This document shows positions 34,322 to 42,639 of a DNA stretch of 64,000 bases, in pieces. Origin of the DNA: SFEL01 sp045603585 (GTDB lineage Bacteria > Bacillota > Clostridia > Christensenellales > CAG-138); contig JAZUMK010000027.1 in assembly GCA_045603585.1 (NCBI GenBank), forward strand, positions 82,708-146,707. The letters are read 5' to 3'. The position numbers were made by a program, and so were the translations under genes. Below the pieces are notes generated by a model, which saw nothing but the letters and a program-made list of their open reading frames with translations, was not told where the DNA came from and did no database searches. Position 1 is the stretch's first letter, and each line of letters begins with the position of its first letter.

Positions 34322-34854
34322 TTCTGTTCCTCTCCCGCCTCAGGCTTTTTGTCATCGGCAAGGTACGCTTTGCCCTTGAAGAACATGATATCCAATATCA
34401 GCAGCCCGCAGCCCACGCATACCGCCATATCCGCCACATTGAATACAGGGAAGTTTATGGCTGCAACATAGATCATATCCCTTACAAAGCCCAGAGCGAG
34501 CCTGTCGATAAGGTTGCCTATTGCTCCCGAAAGCAGCAGGCATATGGAAAATTTCATAAGGAAGTGCATGGTTTTTCTCTCTTTGAAAAGGAACCATACC
34601 ATGCCGATTATGGCGACAGCGGTAACTATGAGGAAAAACCACTTGCCACCCTGCATCATGCCGAAAGCTGCGCCCCGGTTTTCCACATAGGTAAAATGCA
34701 GCACGCCCTCCCATACCTTTATATCGCCATTGAGCGCCAGGTCTGTGGCGGCCTTAACTTTTGTTATCTGATCTATGACCAGCACTATGATTGCGGTCAG
34801 TGCGGAAACTATCATGTTTTTCTTCCCCTTAATGTCCGGTAGTGTTGAATTCAT
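34318..34854 (-). CDS. lspA: Lipoprotein signal peptidase II
   Basis: The protein has 178 residues with four membrane helices. It cleaves lipoprotein signal peptides before the lipidated Cys. The active-site Asp pair is in IGNLIDRLALGFVRDMI and FNVADMAV, and NRGAAFGM is the conserved early loop. Its substrates in this window include three lipoproteins (1190, 28022 and 34829). The C-terminus has a charged tail. The first 26 bases overlap the solute-binding lipoprotein gene, and the last four overlap rluD. Confidence 0.95.
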   Translation of the reverse strand: MNSTLPDIKGKKNMIVSALTAIIVLVIDQITKVKAATDLALNGDIKVWEGVLHFTYVENRGAAFGMMQGGKWFFLIVTAVAIIGMVWFLFKERKTMHFLMKFSICLLLSGAIGNLIDRLALGFVRDMIYVAAINFPVFNVADMAVCVGCGLLILDIMFFKGKAYLADDKKPEAGEEQK

Positions 34855-36487
34855 TTCCGGTAAACATATACCATTTATCCACGCTTCTCATTATATCCGG
34901 CTCTCGAACATCCGTCATGCCCTTTATATCGGCTGAATAAACTATGCTGTTCAGCCTGAAATAAAGCGGAATAAACGGAAGCTTTTCTGCAAAAGCCATC
35001 TGGAAGGCAGATGCTGCATCCCTGTACATGGCCTCGTCACCGGCGCTCATCATGGCGCGGGCCAGGTTATCCAGCTCGTTGTCGTAATAATTGCCGTAAT
35101 TTGCAGTGCCGCCGCTTGCCATCACCTGGGTAAGGTTGGAATCTCTGCCCAGATTCAGACCGATAAGGGCTATATCATATTCGCCATTCTTCAGCATGTC
35201 CATATACTCGCCGCCGGTCTGGCCTACGGAATATGCAGCCGTAACAACCTCAACGGTTATGCCAAGCTCTCCAAGCTGCTCTGCAATGGCCTGAGCGGCA
35301 TTCTTGCGTGCGCTGTCGGTGGAGTCATTTACCAGCAGCATAAGGCTCAGCTCCGTCAAAGCCATGCCGCCCTTTTCCAGCCTGCCGTCATTATCCACAT
35401 CGCTCCATCCCGCCTCGGCAAGAAGCGCAAGCGCCTTTGAAGTATTGTAGTCGTACATTTTGGATTTGGATTCGTATATCCAGGAATCCGGCGCCACAGG
35501 CACATCGCAGGCCTGGGCTCTGTTCATGTATATGTTTGAAATTATCTTGCTGCGATCCAGACCATATGCTATGGCCTGACGCACTCTGATGTCATTTAAG
35601 GCGCTTGAATTGCTGTTCACCAGCATTATTTCCATGGACTGGGTCATAACATCCTGAACAACGGTTATGCCCTCCTGACGGAATTTGCCTGCCGTTGTGG
35701 AGGATGTTGGCACCATATCCAGCTGTCCTGCGCTGTAAGATGCAAGGGCAACGTCATTGCTGTCTCGCTCTATGAAATGGAATCCGTCTATATATGGGCG
35801 CTGCTTCCACCATGCATCGTTGGCAGTAAGGGCGATACCTCCATCACGGTATCCCTCATACATATAAGGGCCCGTACCCACCGGCCTTGCAGTGGCCTCG
35901 CCTGCCATCATCACTGGAAACGTCAGGGCATAAAGAGAGGCATATCCTCCGTTTTTTGTAACCACCTTTATGTTCTGGTTATCTATAGCCTCAATTGTCT
36001 CTATGGAATTTGTACAGTAAGAGTAGTAAGAATCATCGCCAAGGCTCTGCAGCCTTTCAAACGTAAGCACTATATCCCTTGCAGTAAGGCTTACGTCATG
36101 TCCGTGCCAGGTCACCCATTCTCTGAGCTTTATTGACCATGTTTTGCCGCCGTCTTCGGTAAGCCAGCTTTCCGCAAGTTCAGGTGCGATCTTGCCGTCT
36201 GCGCTGATGCTGACAAGACTTTCGAATATCATGGAGAAAAAGCTCATCATCTCTTCGGTATTTACTTTAAGCGGGTCTGTAAAGTCTGCATTTGTAGGGA
36301 TGTACATCCGCACCTGACCGCCTGTAATTGGCTGTGGCTCCGGCGTGGATACGGGAACAGCTATTTCTTCCTCGTTCTTATCTGCTTTTACGCTTCCGGC
36401 GCAGCCGGAAAAAGCTGTAAGGGCCGCAATCAGCAGCACGATCAGCCTAAGAAAGCTCTTTTTCGTATAAATTGAGGTATTTTTCAT
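34829..36487 (-). CDS. Family 5 ABC solute-binding lipoprotein (peptide type)
   Basis: The protein has 552 residues. The signal peptide ends in LTAFSGC (lipobox). ELAESWLTEDGGKTWSIKLRE is the family 5 (OppA/DppA) signature, and the rest has the two-lobe binding fold. It likely delivers peptides or related solutes to an ABC importer, but no permease or ATPase gene is nearby. The start is at 36487, 41 bases inside the end of the lytic transglycosylase gene; the longer in-frame reading upstream gives a non-family N-terminus and is rejected. Confidence 0.9.
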   Translation of the reverse strand: MKNTSIYTKKSFLRLIVLLIAALTAFSGCAGSVKADKNEEEIAVPVSTPEPQPITGGQVRMYIPTNADFTDPLKVNTEEMMSFFSMIFESLVSISADGKIAPELAESWLTEDGGKTWSIKLREWVTWHGHDVSLTARDIVLTFERLQSLGDDSYYSYCTNSIETIEAIDNQNIKVVTKNGGYASLYALTFPVMMAGEATARPVGTGPYMYEGYRDGGIALTANDAWWKQRPYIDGFHFIERDSNDVALASYSAGQLDMVPTSSTTAGKFRQEGITVVQDVMTQSMEIMLVNSNSSALNDIRVRQAIAYGLDRSKIISNIYMNRAQACDVPVAPDSWIYESKSKMYDYNTSKALALLAEAGWSDVDNDGRLEKGGMALTELSLMLLVNDSTDSARKNAAQAIAEQLGELGITVEVVTAAYSVGQTGGEYMDMLKNGEYDIALIGLNLGRDSNLTQVMASGGTANYGNYYDNELDNLARAMMSAGDEAMYRDAASAFQMAFAEKLPFIPLYFRLNSIVYSADIKGMTDVREPDIMRSVDKWYMFTGNEFNTTGH

Positions 36488-37046
36488 ATGCCCTCTGTAC
36501 CTTTTCAATATATCTGTCCGTCTCCGGGAAGGGAATGTCCGTAAGCGTACCATTCTCGGAGTATCTTTCATCATTAAGCCACTTCTGCACATTGCCGGGG
36601 CCGCCGTTGTATGCCGCCAGCACAGCAACCTTGTCTCCGCCGAATTTATCCATGAGATAGTTAAGATACCAGCAGCCAAGGCGGATATTTGTTTGGGGAT
36701 CAAAAAGCTGTTCCTGAGTAAAGTTATCAATTTCAAGCTTTTCTGCTATCCATTCCCCTGTATCGGGCATTATCTGCATCAATCCCATTGCCCCTACCGG
36801 AGAGACCGCGTCTTTATTGTATGAGCTTTCGCAGTGTATCACCGCCGCGGCAAGGTAGGGATCCACATTGTATTCCGCAGACATTTCCTTGATGATATCA
36901 GGATACAGCAGCCTGTAGCTGCGTTTTTCAGCCATCCTGTTTAAATAATATGCCGAAACGCAAAGAACAGCAAGAATAATCAGCGCCGCAATTACCGCCC
37001 TGACTATCTTTTTGTTATTCCTGCGTTTTCTCTTCTTTTTTGCCAT
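36447..37046 (-). CDS. Lytic transglycosylase (SLT domain), membrane-anchored
   Basis: The protein has 199 residues. A very basic N-terminus (MAKKKRKRRNNKK) precedes one membrane helix. The SLT domain has the catalytic Glu in VIHCESSYN, then GAMGLMQIMPDTG and AAYNGGPGNVQKWL. It cleaves the glycan strand of peptidoglycan with formation of 1,6-anhydroMurNAc. The start at 37046 overlaps coaE by 32 bases and has AAAGGA very close to ATG, so exact start is uncertain. Coupled to coaE and to the solute-binding protein gene. Confidence 0.92.
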   Translation of the reverse strand: MAKKKRKRRNNKKIVRAVIAALIILAVLCVSAYYLNRMAEKRSYRLLYPDIIKEMSAEYNVDPYLAAAVIHCESSYNKDAVSPVGAMGLMQIMPDTGEWIAEKLEIDNFTQEQLFDPQTNIRLGCWYLNYLMDKFGGDKVAVLAAYNGGPGNVQKWLNDERYSENGTLTDIPFPETDRYIEKVQRAYEKYLNLYEKELS

Positions 37047-37635
37047 AATTCCTTTCGGCATACAGTTTTTCAACAAGCCTGCGAAGCTCCTGAATACTGC
37101 CGCCGTTGTTAATTATTATATTGGCATATCTGGCCTTTTCTTCATCCGGCATCTGGGACGCGATGCGCTGCATGGCCTGTTCCCGGTCAAGACCATCACG
37201 CAAAGCAATGCGCAGTATGCGCTGCTCCAGTGGCGCTGTTACCAGCCATATCTCTTCTGCCACGTCCTGCCAGCCGCTTTCGATAAGCAGCGGCACATCA
37301 AAAATTACAATATCTTCAGGGTGTTCCGCTTCTATGGTCTCTGCGCGGCTGAGCATCTCCGCCTTAATAATGGGATGCAGTATGGAATTGAGCCGTTCCC
37401 GCTTTTTTTCATCGGCAAACACTTCCGCTGCCAGCGCTGCCCTGTTCAGGCTGCCGTCGGGATGCAGTATGCCTTCGCCGAATTCCTCTGCAACGGCCTT
37501 AAGCCCAGCCGTGCCCGGCTCCACGACCTCTCTTGAAATTGCATCCGCATCCAGTATCCATGCGCCCAATTGGGCAAGAGTATCTGAAACCAGAGATTTG
37601 CCTGCGGCTATGCCGCCAGTAAGCCCTATGCGCAT
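37015..37635 (-). CDS. coaE: Dephospho-CoA kinase
   Basis: The protein has 206 residues. It phosphorylates dephospho-CoA in the last step of CoA synthesis. Walker A is GLTGGIAAGKS, followed by ILDADAISREVVEPGT, the substrate-binding DAD motif, and IVFDVPLLIESGW. Length and motifs are normal. It lies 11 bases after polA, the common polA-coaE order. Its end overlaps the lytic transglycosylase. Confidence 0.95.
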   Translation of the reverse strand: MRIGLTGGIAAGKSLVSDTLAQLGAWILDADAISREVVEPGTAGLKAVAEEFGEGILHPDGSLNRAALAAEVFADEKKRERLNSILHPIIKAEMLSRAETIEAEHPEDIVIFDVPLLIESGWQDVAEEIWLVTAPLEQRILRIALRDGLDREQAMQRIASQMPDEEKARYANIIINNGGSIQELRRLVEKLYAERNYGKKEEKTQE

Positions 37636-37646
37636 ATTATATGCTC

Positions 37647-40196
37647 CTACTTTGTATCAAACCAGCTATGGCCGCTGCTTACATCTGCCGTGAGGGGCAC
37701 CTTCAGCTCCATTACATTCTGCATGCAGTCTGCAAGCAGAGCCTTAACCTGCTCCACCTCATCCACGGGAGTATCTATGATCAGTTCATCGTGGATCTGC
37801 AATACAAGCTTTGCCTTAAGGCCGTTTTCCTGCAGCGCCCTGTGAACGCGCACCATGGCAACCTTGATTATATCTGCGGCGGTACCCTGAATTGGCATAT
37901 TCATGGCAACGCGCTCGCCAAAGCTGCGGGTATTAAAATTGGACGAAGTTATCTCCGGCAGCTCCCGCCTGCGGCCCATGAGAGTGCTCACATAGCCATG
38001 GGTTTTGCCCTTTTCCACTCCGGTATGCATATAATTCTGTACCCCGGGATACCGCTCCAGATACTTTCTTATAAACTCCCCGGCTTCCTTTCGGGTTACG
38101 CCGATGTTTCTGGCAAGGCCAAAGTCGCTTATGCCGTAAACGATGCCGAAGTTTACCGCCTTTGCGGCGCTTCGCTGCTCCCTTGTAACATCGGATACCG
38201 CCACGCCAAACACCTCTGCGGCGGTGGAAGTATGCACATCCGCACCTGAGTTGAATGCGGCGATCAATCCTTTATCATCGCTCATATGAGCCAGCAGCCT
38301 CAGCTCTATCTGGGAATAGTCCGCACCCACGAGAAGATTTCCTTCACTGGCAGTGAATGCACGGCGGATCTCCCTGCCCAGCTCGCTTCTTACGGGTATA
38401 TTCTGAAGATTTGGCTCGGTGGAGGAAATTCTGCCGGTGGCAGTCACATTCTGATTGAATTTTGTATGTACCCTGCCATTGCGCACAAGGGCAGCAAGGC
38501 CGTCAAGGAAGATGCTCTTCAGCTTTGAAAGGAAACGGTATTCTATCACGAGGGGCACTATCTCATGCTTGTCCTCCAGCGCTTCCAGCACCTCTGAATC
38601 CGTGGAATATCCGGACTTTGTTTTTTTCTGGGGAGGCAAGCCCAGCTTTTCAAAGAGTATGCCGCCCAGCTGCTTTGTGGAAAGGATATTGAAATTTTCT
38701 CCCGCAAGCTCAAATATACGCTGCTGTATTTCATCTATTCGCAAGGCAAACTTTTCTGAAAGGGAAGAAAGCATTTCCTTATCCACGGCAATACCTTCCC
38801 GCTCCATATCAAACAGCACCCCTGTGAGGGGCAGCTCGACTTCATCGTAAAGGGCAAGCATACCCTTGTCTCCCATTTCCTCCCGCATAAGAGGAGCAAG
38901 CCGGATAAGCGCCGCAGTTCCTTCCGGAATTCCGCGCTCTGAGCAGAGGGTTTTCAGTGAATCCGCCGGGTGTATCGCATGCAGCAGATAATCTGCGATC
39001 ATGGCATCAAACACTTTGCCGTCAAGCTGTATGCTAAACTGTATAAGAAAGTGGCGCATTGCCTTGGAATCAAACAGCAGTTTGTCAACGGTGTCGCTTT
39101 CCAATACAGGCTTAAGGGCAAAAAGCACCTCTTCTGCGCAAAGCCCCGCATCAAACAGCGTTGCGCCCAGGGATATTTCATATTGCTCATCAGCCCTGAC
39201 TGCTACGCCAAGCCGTTCCCCTGCAATTACGGCAACGGCAGAAGCCTTTTCCACCTCTGCCATCATGGCATCAAGGCCTGCCTTATCTGATACCTGTATG
39301 GTATTTACTGCAGTCTCTTCTGCAACGGGTGCCGCCGTATTTCCAGCAGGCAGGCGCTGAATAAGGCTGCGAAGCTCCCATGTGGTCATGGTGGGTATTG
39401 CCCCCGCCATGGCTGCAGGATCAAAGGCGCAGTCTTCAATGCCTATGCTTACAGGGGCATGGGTATTGATGGTGCCCAGGGCATAGCTCATGCGGGCGGA
39501 ATCCTTGTTATCCAGAAGTTTCTGGCGCAATGCGCCCTTTTCGTTTTCTGCGTTTGCAAGGGTATTTTCCAGCGTGCCGTATTTTTCCAGAAGCTTCAGC
39601 GCCGTCTTTTCGCCTACGCCGGGTATGCCGGGCAGGTTGTCGGAGCTGTCTCCCATAAGGCCCTTCAGATCCACCATGCGCTCGGGCTCAAGGCCGTATT
39701 GTTCCTTCAGGGTGGCTATATCGTATTCCACCGTATCGCTGATGCCCTTCTTGGTCATCAGCACGTGGGTATGGTGGTTTATCAGCTGCAGGGCATCTCT
39801 GTCCCCCGTAACAAGCAGAGCATCTATACCTGCCGCATTCGCCCTGCGGGAAAATGTGCCCAATATATCGTCCGCCTCATACCGCTCGCACTCGCATACG
39901 GTTATTCCCATCTCATTTAGAAGCCTTTTAAGCATGGGAAACTGAGTGCGAAGGTCATCCGGAGTGGGCCTTCTGCCGGCCTTGTATTCGCCAAACTGCT
40001 CATGGCGAAAAGTAGGCCCTTTCATATCAAAAGCAACCAGCATATAGTCCGGTTCATAATCAAGCAGCTTCAGCAGCATGCTGACAAAACCGTATACCGC
40101 GCCTGTGGGAGTGCCGTCACGGGATGTCATGGAAGGAAGGGCGTAATATGCCCTGTGCATAAGGCTGTTGCCGTCTATGGCTATAAGCTTGGTCAC
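37647..40196 (-). CDS. polA: DNA polymerase I
   Basis: The protein has 849 residues. The 5' nuclease domain (1-~290) has IDGNSLMHRAYYAL, AFDMKGPTFRHEQF and YEADDILGT. The middle 3'-5' exonuclease domain lacks the catalytic DxE (the motif-I strand reads VAVIAGERLG), so proofreading is probably lost, as in many Firmicutes PolA. The polymerase domain keeps VGADYSQIELRLLAHMS and QIHDELI. It fills gaps and removes RNA primers. A GTG start at 40196 is used, because GAGGT lies upstream and the family begins at KLIAIDGNS. Confidence 0.95.
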   Translation of the reverse strand: MTKLIAIDGNSLMHRAYYALPSMTSRDGTPTGAVYGFVSMLLKLLDYEPDYMLVAFDMKGPTFRHEQFGEYKAGRRPTPDDLRTQFPMLKRLLNEMGITVCECERYEADDILGTFSRRANAAGIDALLVTGDRDALQLINHHTHVLMTKKGISDTVEYDIATLKEQYGLEPERMVDLKGLMGDSSDNLPGIPGVGEKTALKLLEKYGTLENTLANAENEKGALRQKLLDNKDSARMSYALGTINTHAPVSIGIEDCAFDPAAMAGAIPTMTTWELRSLIQRLPAGNTAAPVAEETAVNTIQVSDKAGLDAMMAEVEKASAVAVIAGERLGVAVRADEQYEISLGATLFDAGLCAEEVLFALKPVLESDTVDKLLFDSKAMRHFLIQFSIQLDGKVFDAMIADYLLHAIHPADSLKTLCSERGIPEGTAALIRLAPLMREEMGDKGMLALYDEVELPLTGVLFDMEREGIAVDKEMLSSLSEKFALRIDEIQQRIFELAGENFNILSTKQLGGILFEKLGLPPQKKTKSGYSTDSEVLEALEDKHEIVPLVIEYRFLSKLKSIFLDGLAALVRNGRVHTKFNQNVTATGRISSTEPNLQNIPVRSELGREIRRAFTASEGNLLVGADYSQIELRLLAHMSDDKGLIAAFNSGADVHTSTAAEVFGVAVSDVTREQRSAAKAVNFGIVYGISDFGLARNIGVTRKEAGEFIRKYLERYPGVQNYMHTGVEKGKTHGYVSTLMGRRRELPEITSSNFNTRSFGERVAMNMPIQGTAADIIKVAMVRVHRALQENGLKAKLVLQIHDELIIDTPVDEVEQVKALLADCMQNVMELKVPLTADVSSGHSWFDTK

Positions 40197-40242
40197 CTGA
40201 AATACCTCGCAAAATTTCTTTCTATTAAAATAAAATAACACA

Positions 40243-40270
40243 GGGAGCGCCTGTTTACAATCGGCGCTCC
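40243..40270 (-). terminator. Hairpin between pdp and polA
   Basis: GGAGCGCC (40244-40251) pairs with GGCGCTCC (40263-40270); the T tract on the minus strand is delayed, so termination may be partial. Confidence 0.55.
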
Positions 40271-40299
40271 GTAAACTTAAAGTGAATAATACAGTACGC

Positions 40300-41616
40300 T
40301 TATTGAACTATGCCGTGAACCATCGGCGCATCTGCTGGCTTGTCGGCTCCCAGCTCTATTGCCCCCTTCAGCACAGCAACAGCAGCATCAAGGCGGCTTT
40401 CGTCGTTAACGTACATGGTGGCAATCGCCTCGCCGCCCGCCACAAAGTCGCCCATACGCTTATGCATTACAAGACCCACTGCAGGGTCTATAACGTCTGT
40501 TTTTTCCGCTCTGCCCGCTCCCAGCATCTGGGCCGCGTTGCCTATATCCGCCGCGTGCATGGCGCAGATATAGCCCTCTCCATCCAGACATACCTCCACC
40601 TTGCGCTTTACCCGGCACAGACTCTCGGGATTGGCAATAACTCCTGCCGCATCCTCTGCGCCAAGGGCTGTCAGCATGGCCTCAAGCTTGGCAAGGCCAC
40701 GCCCCTCCTTAAGGGCAGCAGTAAGCTTTTCCTTTGCTTCCGCTTCATCCTTGGCAAGGTTGCTGACAATAAGCATATTTGAAGCCAGCAGCATGCACAC
40801 CTGATACAGTGCATCCCCTTCGCCCACACGGCCGGAAAGCACATCTATCGCTTCCTTTACCTCAAGGCCATTACCTATTGCCATGCCGAGAGGCTGATCC
40901 ATATCCGTCATAATGGCAACAGTTCTTCTGCCAAGGCTATTGCCTATCTTAACCATGGTTTCGGACAGTTTTCTTGCATCTTCAACGGTTTTCATAAATG
41001 CGCCGGTGCCGGTTTTTACGTCCAGCACTATTGCATCGGTGCCTGCCGCCAGCTTCTTGCTCATTATGCTGGAAGCGATAAGGGGTATGCTTTCCACAGT
41101 GCCGGTCACATCCCTCAGGGCGTACATCAGCTTATCCGCAGGCACAAGATTACCGCTCTGCCCTATTACGCACAGGCCGTTTTTGCGAACCATATCCTTG
41201 AATTCATCTATATCCCTTTCCACAGCCACGCCGGGCACGGACTCCAGCTTATCCAGCGTGCCGCCGGTATGGCCAAGGCCTCTGCCGCTCATTTTGGCAA
41301 CAGTGCCTCCACAGGCCGCAACAAGGGGCGCGATAACCAGCGTTGTGGTATCTCCAACGCCGCCGGTGGAATGCTTATCCACCTTTACGCCGCTGAGGTC
41401 GCTGAGATCCACCACGTCGCCTGAGTTCATCATGGCATAGGTAAGACGGCTTACTTCGCTTTCTTCCATCCCCTGCCAGCACACCGCCATCATCCATGCG
41501 GACATCTGATAATCCGGTATGTTTCCATTCACATAGCCGGATATAATGAAATCTATTTCAGCCTCGGTATGTGCCTCTCCGCGGCGCTTTTTGGCTATAA
41601 GGTCTACCATTCTCAT
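40300..41616 (-). CDS. pdp: Pyrimidine-nucleoside (thymidine) phosphorylase
   Basis: The protein has 438 residues. It splits pyrimidine nucleosides with phosphate. The N-terminal helical domain begins MRMVDLIAKKRRGEAHTEAEI. The phosphate site VDKHSTGGVGDTTTL and the GRGLGHTGGTLDKLES block are intact. Length is close to the ~433 residues of Gram-positive Pdp. Pdp and DeoA are not easily told apart by eye; Gram-positive context favours Pdp. It may salvage thymine alongside thyA-dfrA. Confidence 0.93.
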   Translation of the reverse strand: MRMVDLIAKKRRGEAHTEAEIDFIISGYVNGNIPDYQMSAWMMAVCWQGMEESEVSRLTYAMMNSGDVVDLSDLSGVKVDKHSTGGVGDTTTLVIAPLVAACGGTVAKMSGRGLGHTGGTLDKLESVPGVAVERDIDEFKDMVRKNGLCVIGQSGNLVPADKLMYALRDVTGTVESIPLIASSIMSKKLAAGTDAIVLDVKTGTGAFMKTVEDARKLSETMVKIGNSLGRRTVAIMTDMDQPLGMAIGNGLEVKEAIDVLSGRVGEGDALYQVCMLLASNMLIVSNLAKDEAEAKEKLTAALKEGRGLAKLEAMLTALGAEDAAGVIANPESLCRVKRKVEVCLDGEGYICAMHAADIGNAAQMLGAGRAEKTDVIDPAVGLVMHKRMGDFVAGGEAIATMYVNDESRLDAAVAVLKGAIELGADKPADAPMVHGIVQ

Positions 41617-41688
41617 GCGCGTACCTCCACAGGGCGGAATTCCTCCGTATTTATTTATATTTTATCATCAAATCCCGCCCTTTACAAC

Positions 41689-42201
41689 TTAGGGAAGCCT
41701 TACCCCATCAATATGCAGATACCTTGCCTGTGCAAAATCATAGCTGTACAAAGGCCGCATGAATGCATCGTTTGTATGGGCCGCCACATATATCACCGGG
41801 TCGGTTGCCACCACAAGCAAGGTATGATACCATGTGCCGTCTTCCCGTCCCAGCTGTATCACATCGCCAATGAAGATCTGATTCGCCCCCACCTCGGATG
41901 CAAAGGGGCCCGCTCCCCGGTTATTCACAAGAAAGTCATACAGCTCATCCACCCCTGCCCATGAAGGGGCGCGGTCATAGCTGCTGTAATAATACCAATC
42001 GGGGTAATTCATGATGCCGCTGCCTGCATACAGGCATTGGGAAACAAAGCTTGTGCAGTCTCCCCCCAGGCCGCTGAAATCATAATATGCGGGATTTCTT
42101 CTGAACGCCCACTTTTCTGCGTAATTTACTGCCGCAATGCGGTCATATTCCATTTCTCTCATACAGCATAATATGTCGTTGCCTGCCGAATAGTGCCTCA
42201 T
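41689..42201 (-). CDS. Amidase_6-type putative cysteine hydrolase
   Basis: The protein is about 170 residues from the ATG at 42201; no start has a clear ribosome site, and the ATG at 42162 also aligns with the family. YDRIAAVNYAEKWAFRRNPAYYDFSGLGGDCTSFVSQCL is the Amidase_6 opening with the nucleophile Cys in GGDCTSF. His in GTWYHTLLVV and the late Asn/Asp complete a papain-like triad. Related domains occur in wall and spore proteins. There is no signal peptide, so a cytosolic or forespore location is possible. Confidence 0.8.
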   Translation of the reverse strand: MRHYSAGNDILCCMREMEYDRIAAVNYAEKWAFRRNPAYYDFSGLGGDCTSFVSQCLYAGSGIMNYPDWYYYSSYDRAPSWAGVDELYDFLVNNRGAGPFASEVGANQIFIGDVIQLGREDGTWYHTLLVVATDPVIYVAAHTNDAFMRPLYSYDFAQARYLHIDGVRLP

Positions 42202-42214
42202 GGCAAAAACCCGC

Positions 42215-42243
42215 TTGAAATTAACCACTCATAGGAGTATAAT
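42215..42243 (+). promoter_or_regulatory. tRNA-Val promoter
   Basis: TTGAAA (42215-42220), a 17-base spacer and TATAAT (42238-42243), 13 bases before the tRNA. It overlaps the start region of the Amidase_6 gene on the other strand. Confidence 0.85.
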
Positions 42244-42256
42244 AAACTGCGTTATC

Positions 42257-42333
42257 GGGGATGTAGCCCAGCTGGTCAGAGCGCATCGCTCACATCGATG
42301 AGGTCGTGGGTTCGAGCCCCTCCATCCCCACCA
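42257..42333 (+). tRNA. tRNA-Val (anticodon CAC)
   Basis: A 77-base cloverleaf: acceptor GGGGATG/CATCCCC, anticodon stem CATCG/CGATG with loop CTCACAT and CAC at 42291-42293, and an encoded CCA. Two stem mispairs are seen, C-A in the D stem (GCCC/GAGC) and U-U in the T stem (GTGGG/CCCTC), so it is slightly irregular but probably functional, with a good promoter and terminator. Confidence 0.9.
42312..42333 (+). repeat. tRNA 3'-end direct repeat, left copy
   Basis: The 22-base T-arm and acceptor end of tRNA-Val, including CCA. An identical copy lies at 42505-42526, which resembles left and right attachment sites. Confidence 0.85.
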
Positions 42334-42338
42334 ATAAA

Positions 42339-42369
42339 AAATGCACCCTCAGGGGTGTATTTTTTTATT
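42339..42369 (+). terminator. Terminator after tRNA-Val
   Basis: ATGCACCC pairs with GGGGTGTAT around a short loop, followed by seven T. Confidence 0.85.
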
Positions 42370-42387
42370 GGTTCCTATAAATTGAAA

Positions 42388-42526
42388 GGGGCTCGAAGGG
42401 CGGAGAAGAAAAGGCAACAGTGTTGCCTTTTCCCGCCCCGGGATTCGCATCACAGGCCGTTCTGCACAGTGCGAAGCACAAGCAGAACGATGCCGATGTG
42501 CGAATCGAGCCCCTCCATCCCCACCA
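42388..42526. repeat. Hairpin-rich element ending in a copy of the tRNA-Val 3' end
   Basis: Outer arms GGGGCTCGA (42388-42396) and TCGAGCCCC (42505-42513) are inverted. Inside are two independent folds. The first is GGGCGG/CCGCCC around AAAAGGCAACA/TGTTGCCTTTT (42398-42438). The second is GATTCGCA/TGCGAATC (42442-42449 with 42499-42506), enclosing GTTCTGC/GCAGAAC and GTGC/GCAC. The right arm runs into a 22-base copy of the tRNA end. No reading frame is present. It is either a small non-autonomous element, an integration scar or a structured RNA; not a class I recognise. Confidence 0.7.
42505..42526 (+). repeat. tRNA 3'-end direct repeat, right copy
   Basis: Identical to 42312-42333, 193 bases downstream. 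The 5' half of a tRNA is absent, so this is not a second gene. Confidence 0.85.
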
Positions 42527-42531
42527 TAATT

Positions 42532-42561
42532 AAAAGCACCCTTTATGGGTGCTTTTTGTTA
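42532..42561 (+). terminator. Second terminator downstream of the tRNA-linked element
   Basis: AAAAGCACCC pairs with GGGTGCTTTTT around TTTAT. It follows the second tRNA-end copy at the same kind of distance as the first terminator follows the tRNA. Confidence 0.8.
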
Positions 42562-42639
42562 TGCTATGAGTTTGTGAGGACGCGACTTGAAGGACGGAAA
42601 ACAGTATGCACGATCAGGCTATAAGCCATATACCCTCTT

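Noticed and set aside
42505..42526. A second tRNA-Val gene
   Set aside because: Only the 3' 22 bases are present; no 5' acceptor strand, D-arm or anticodon arm.
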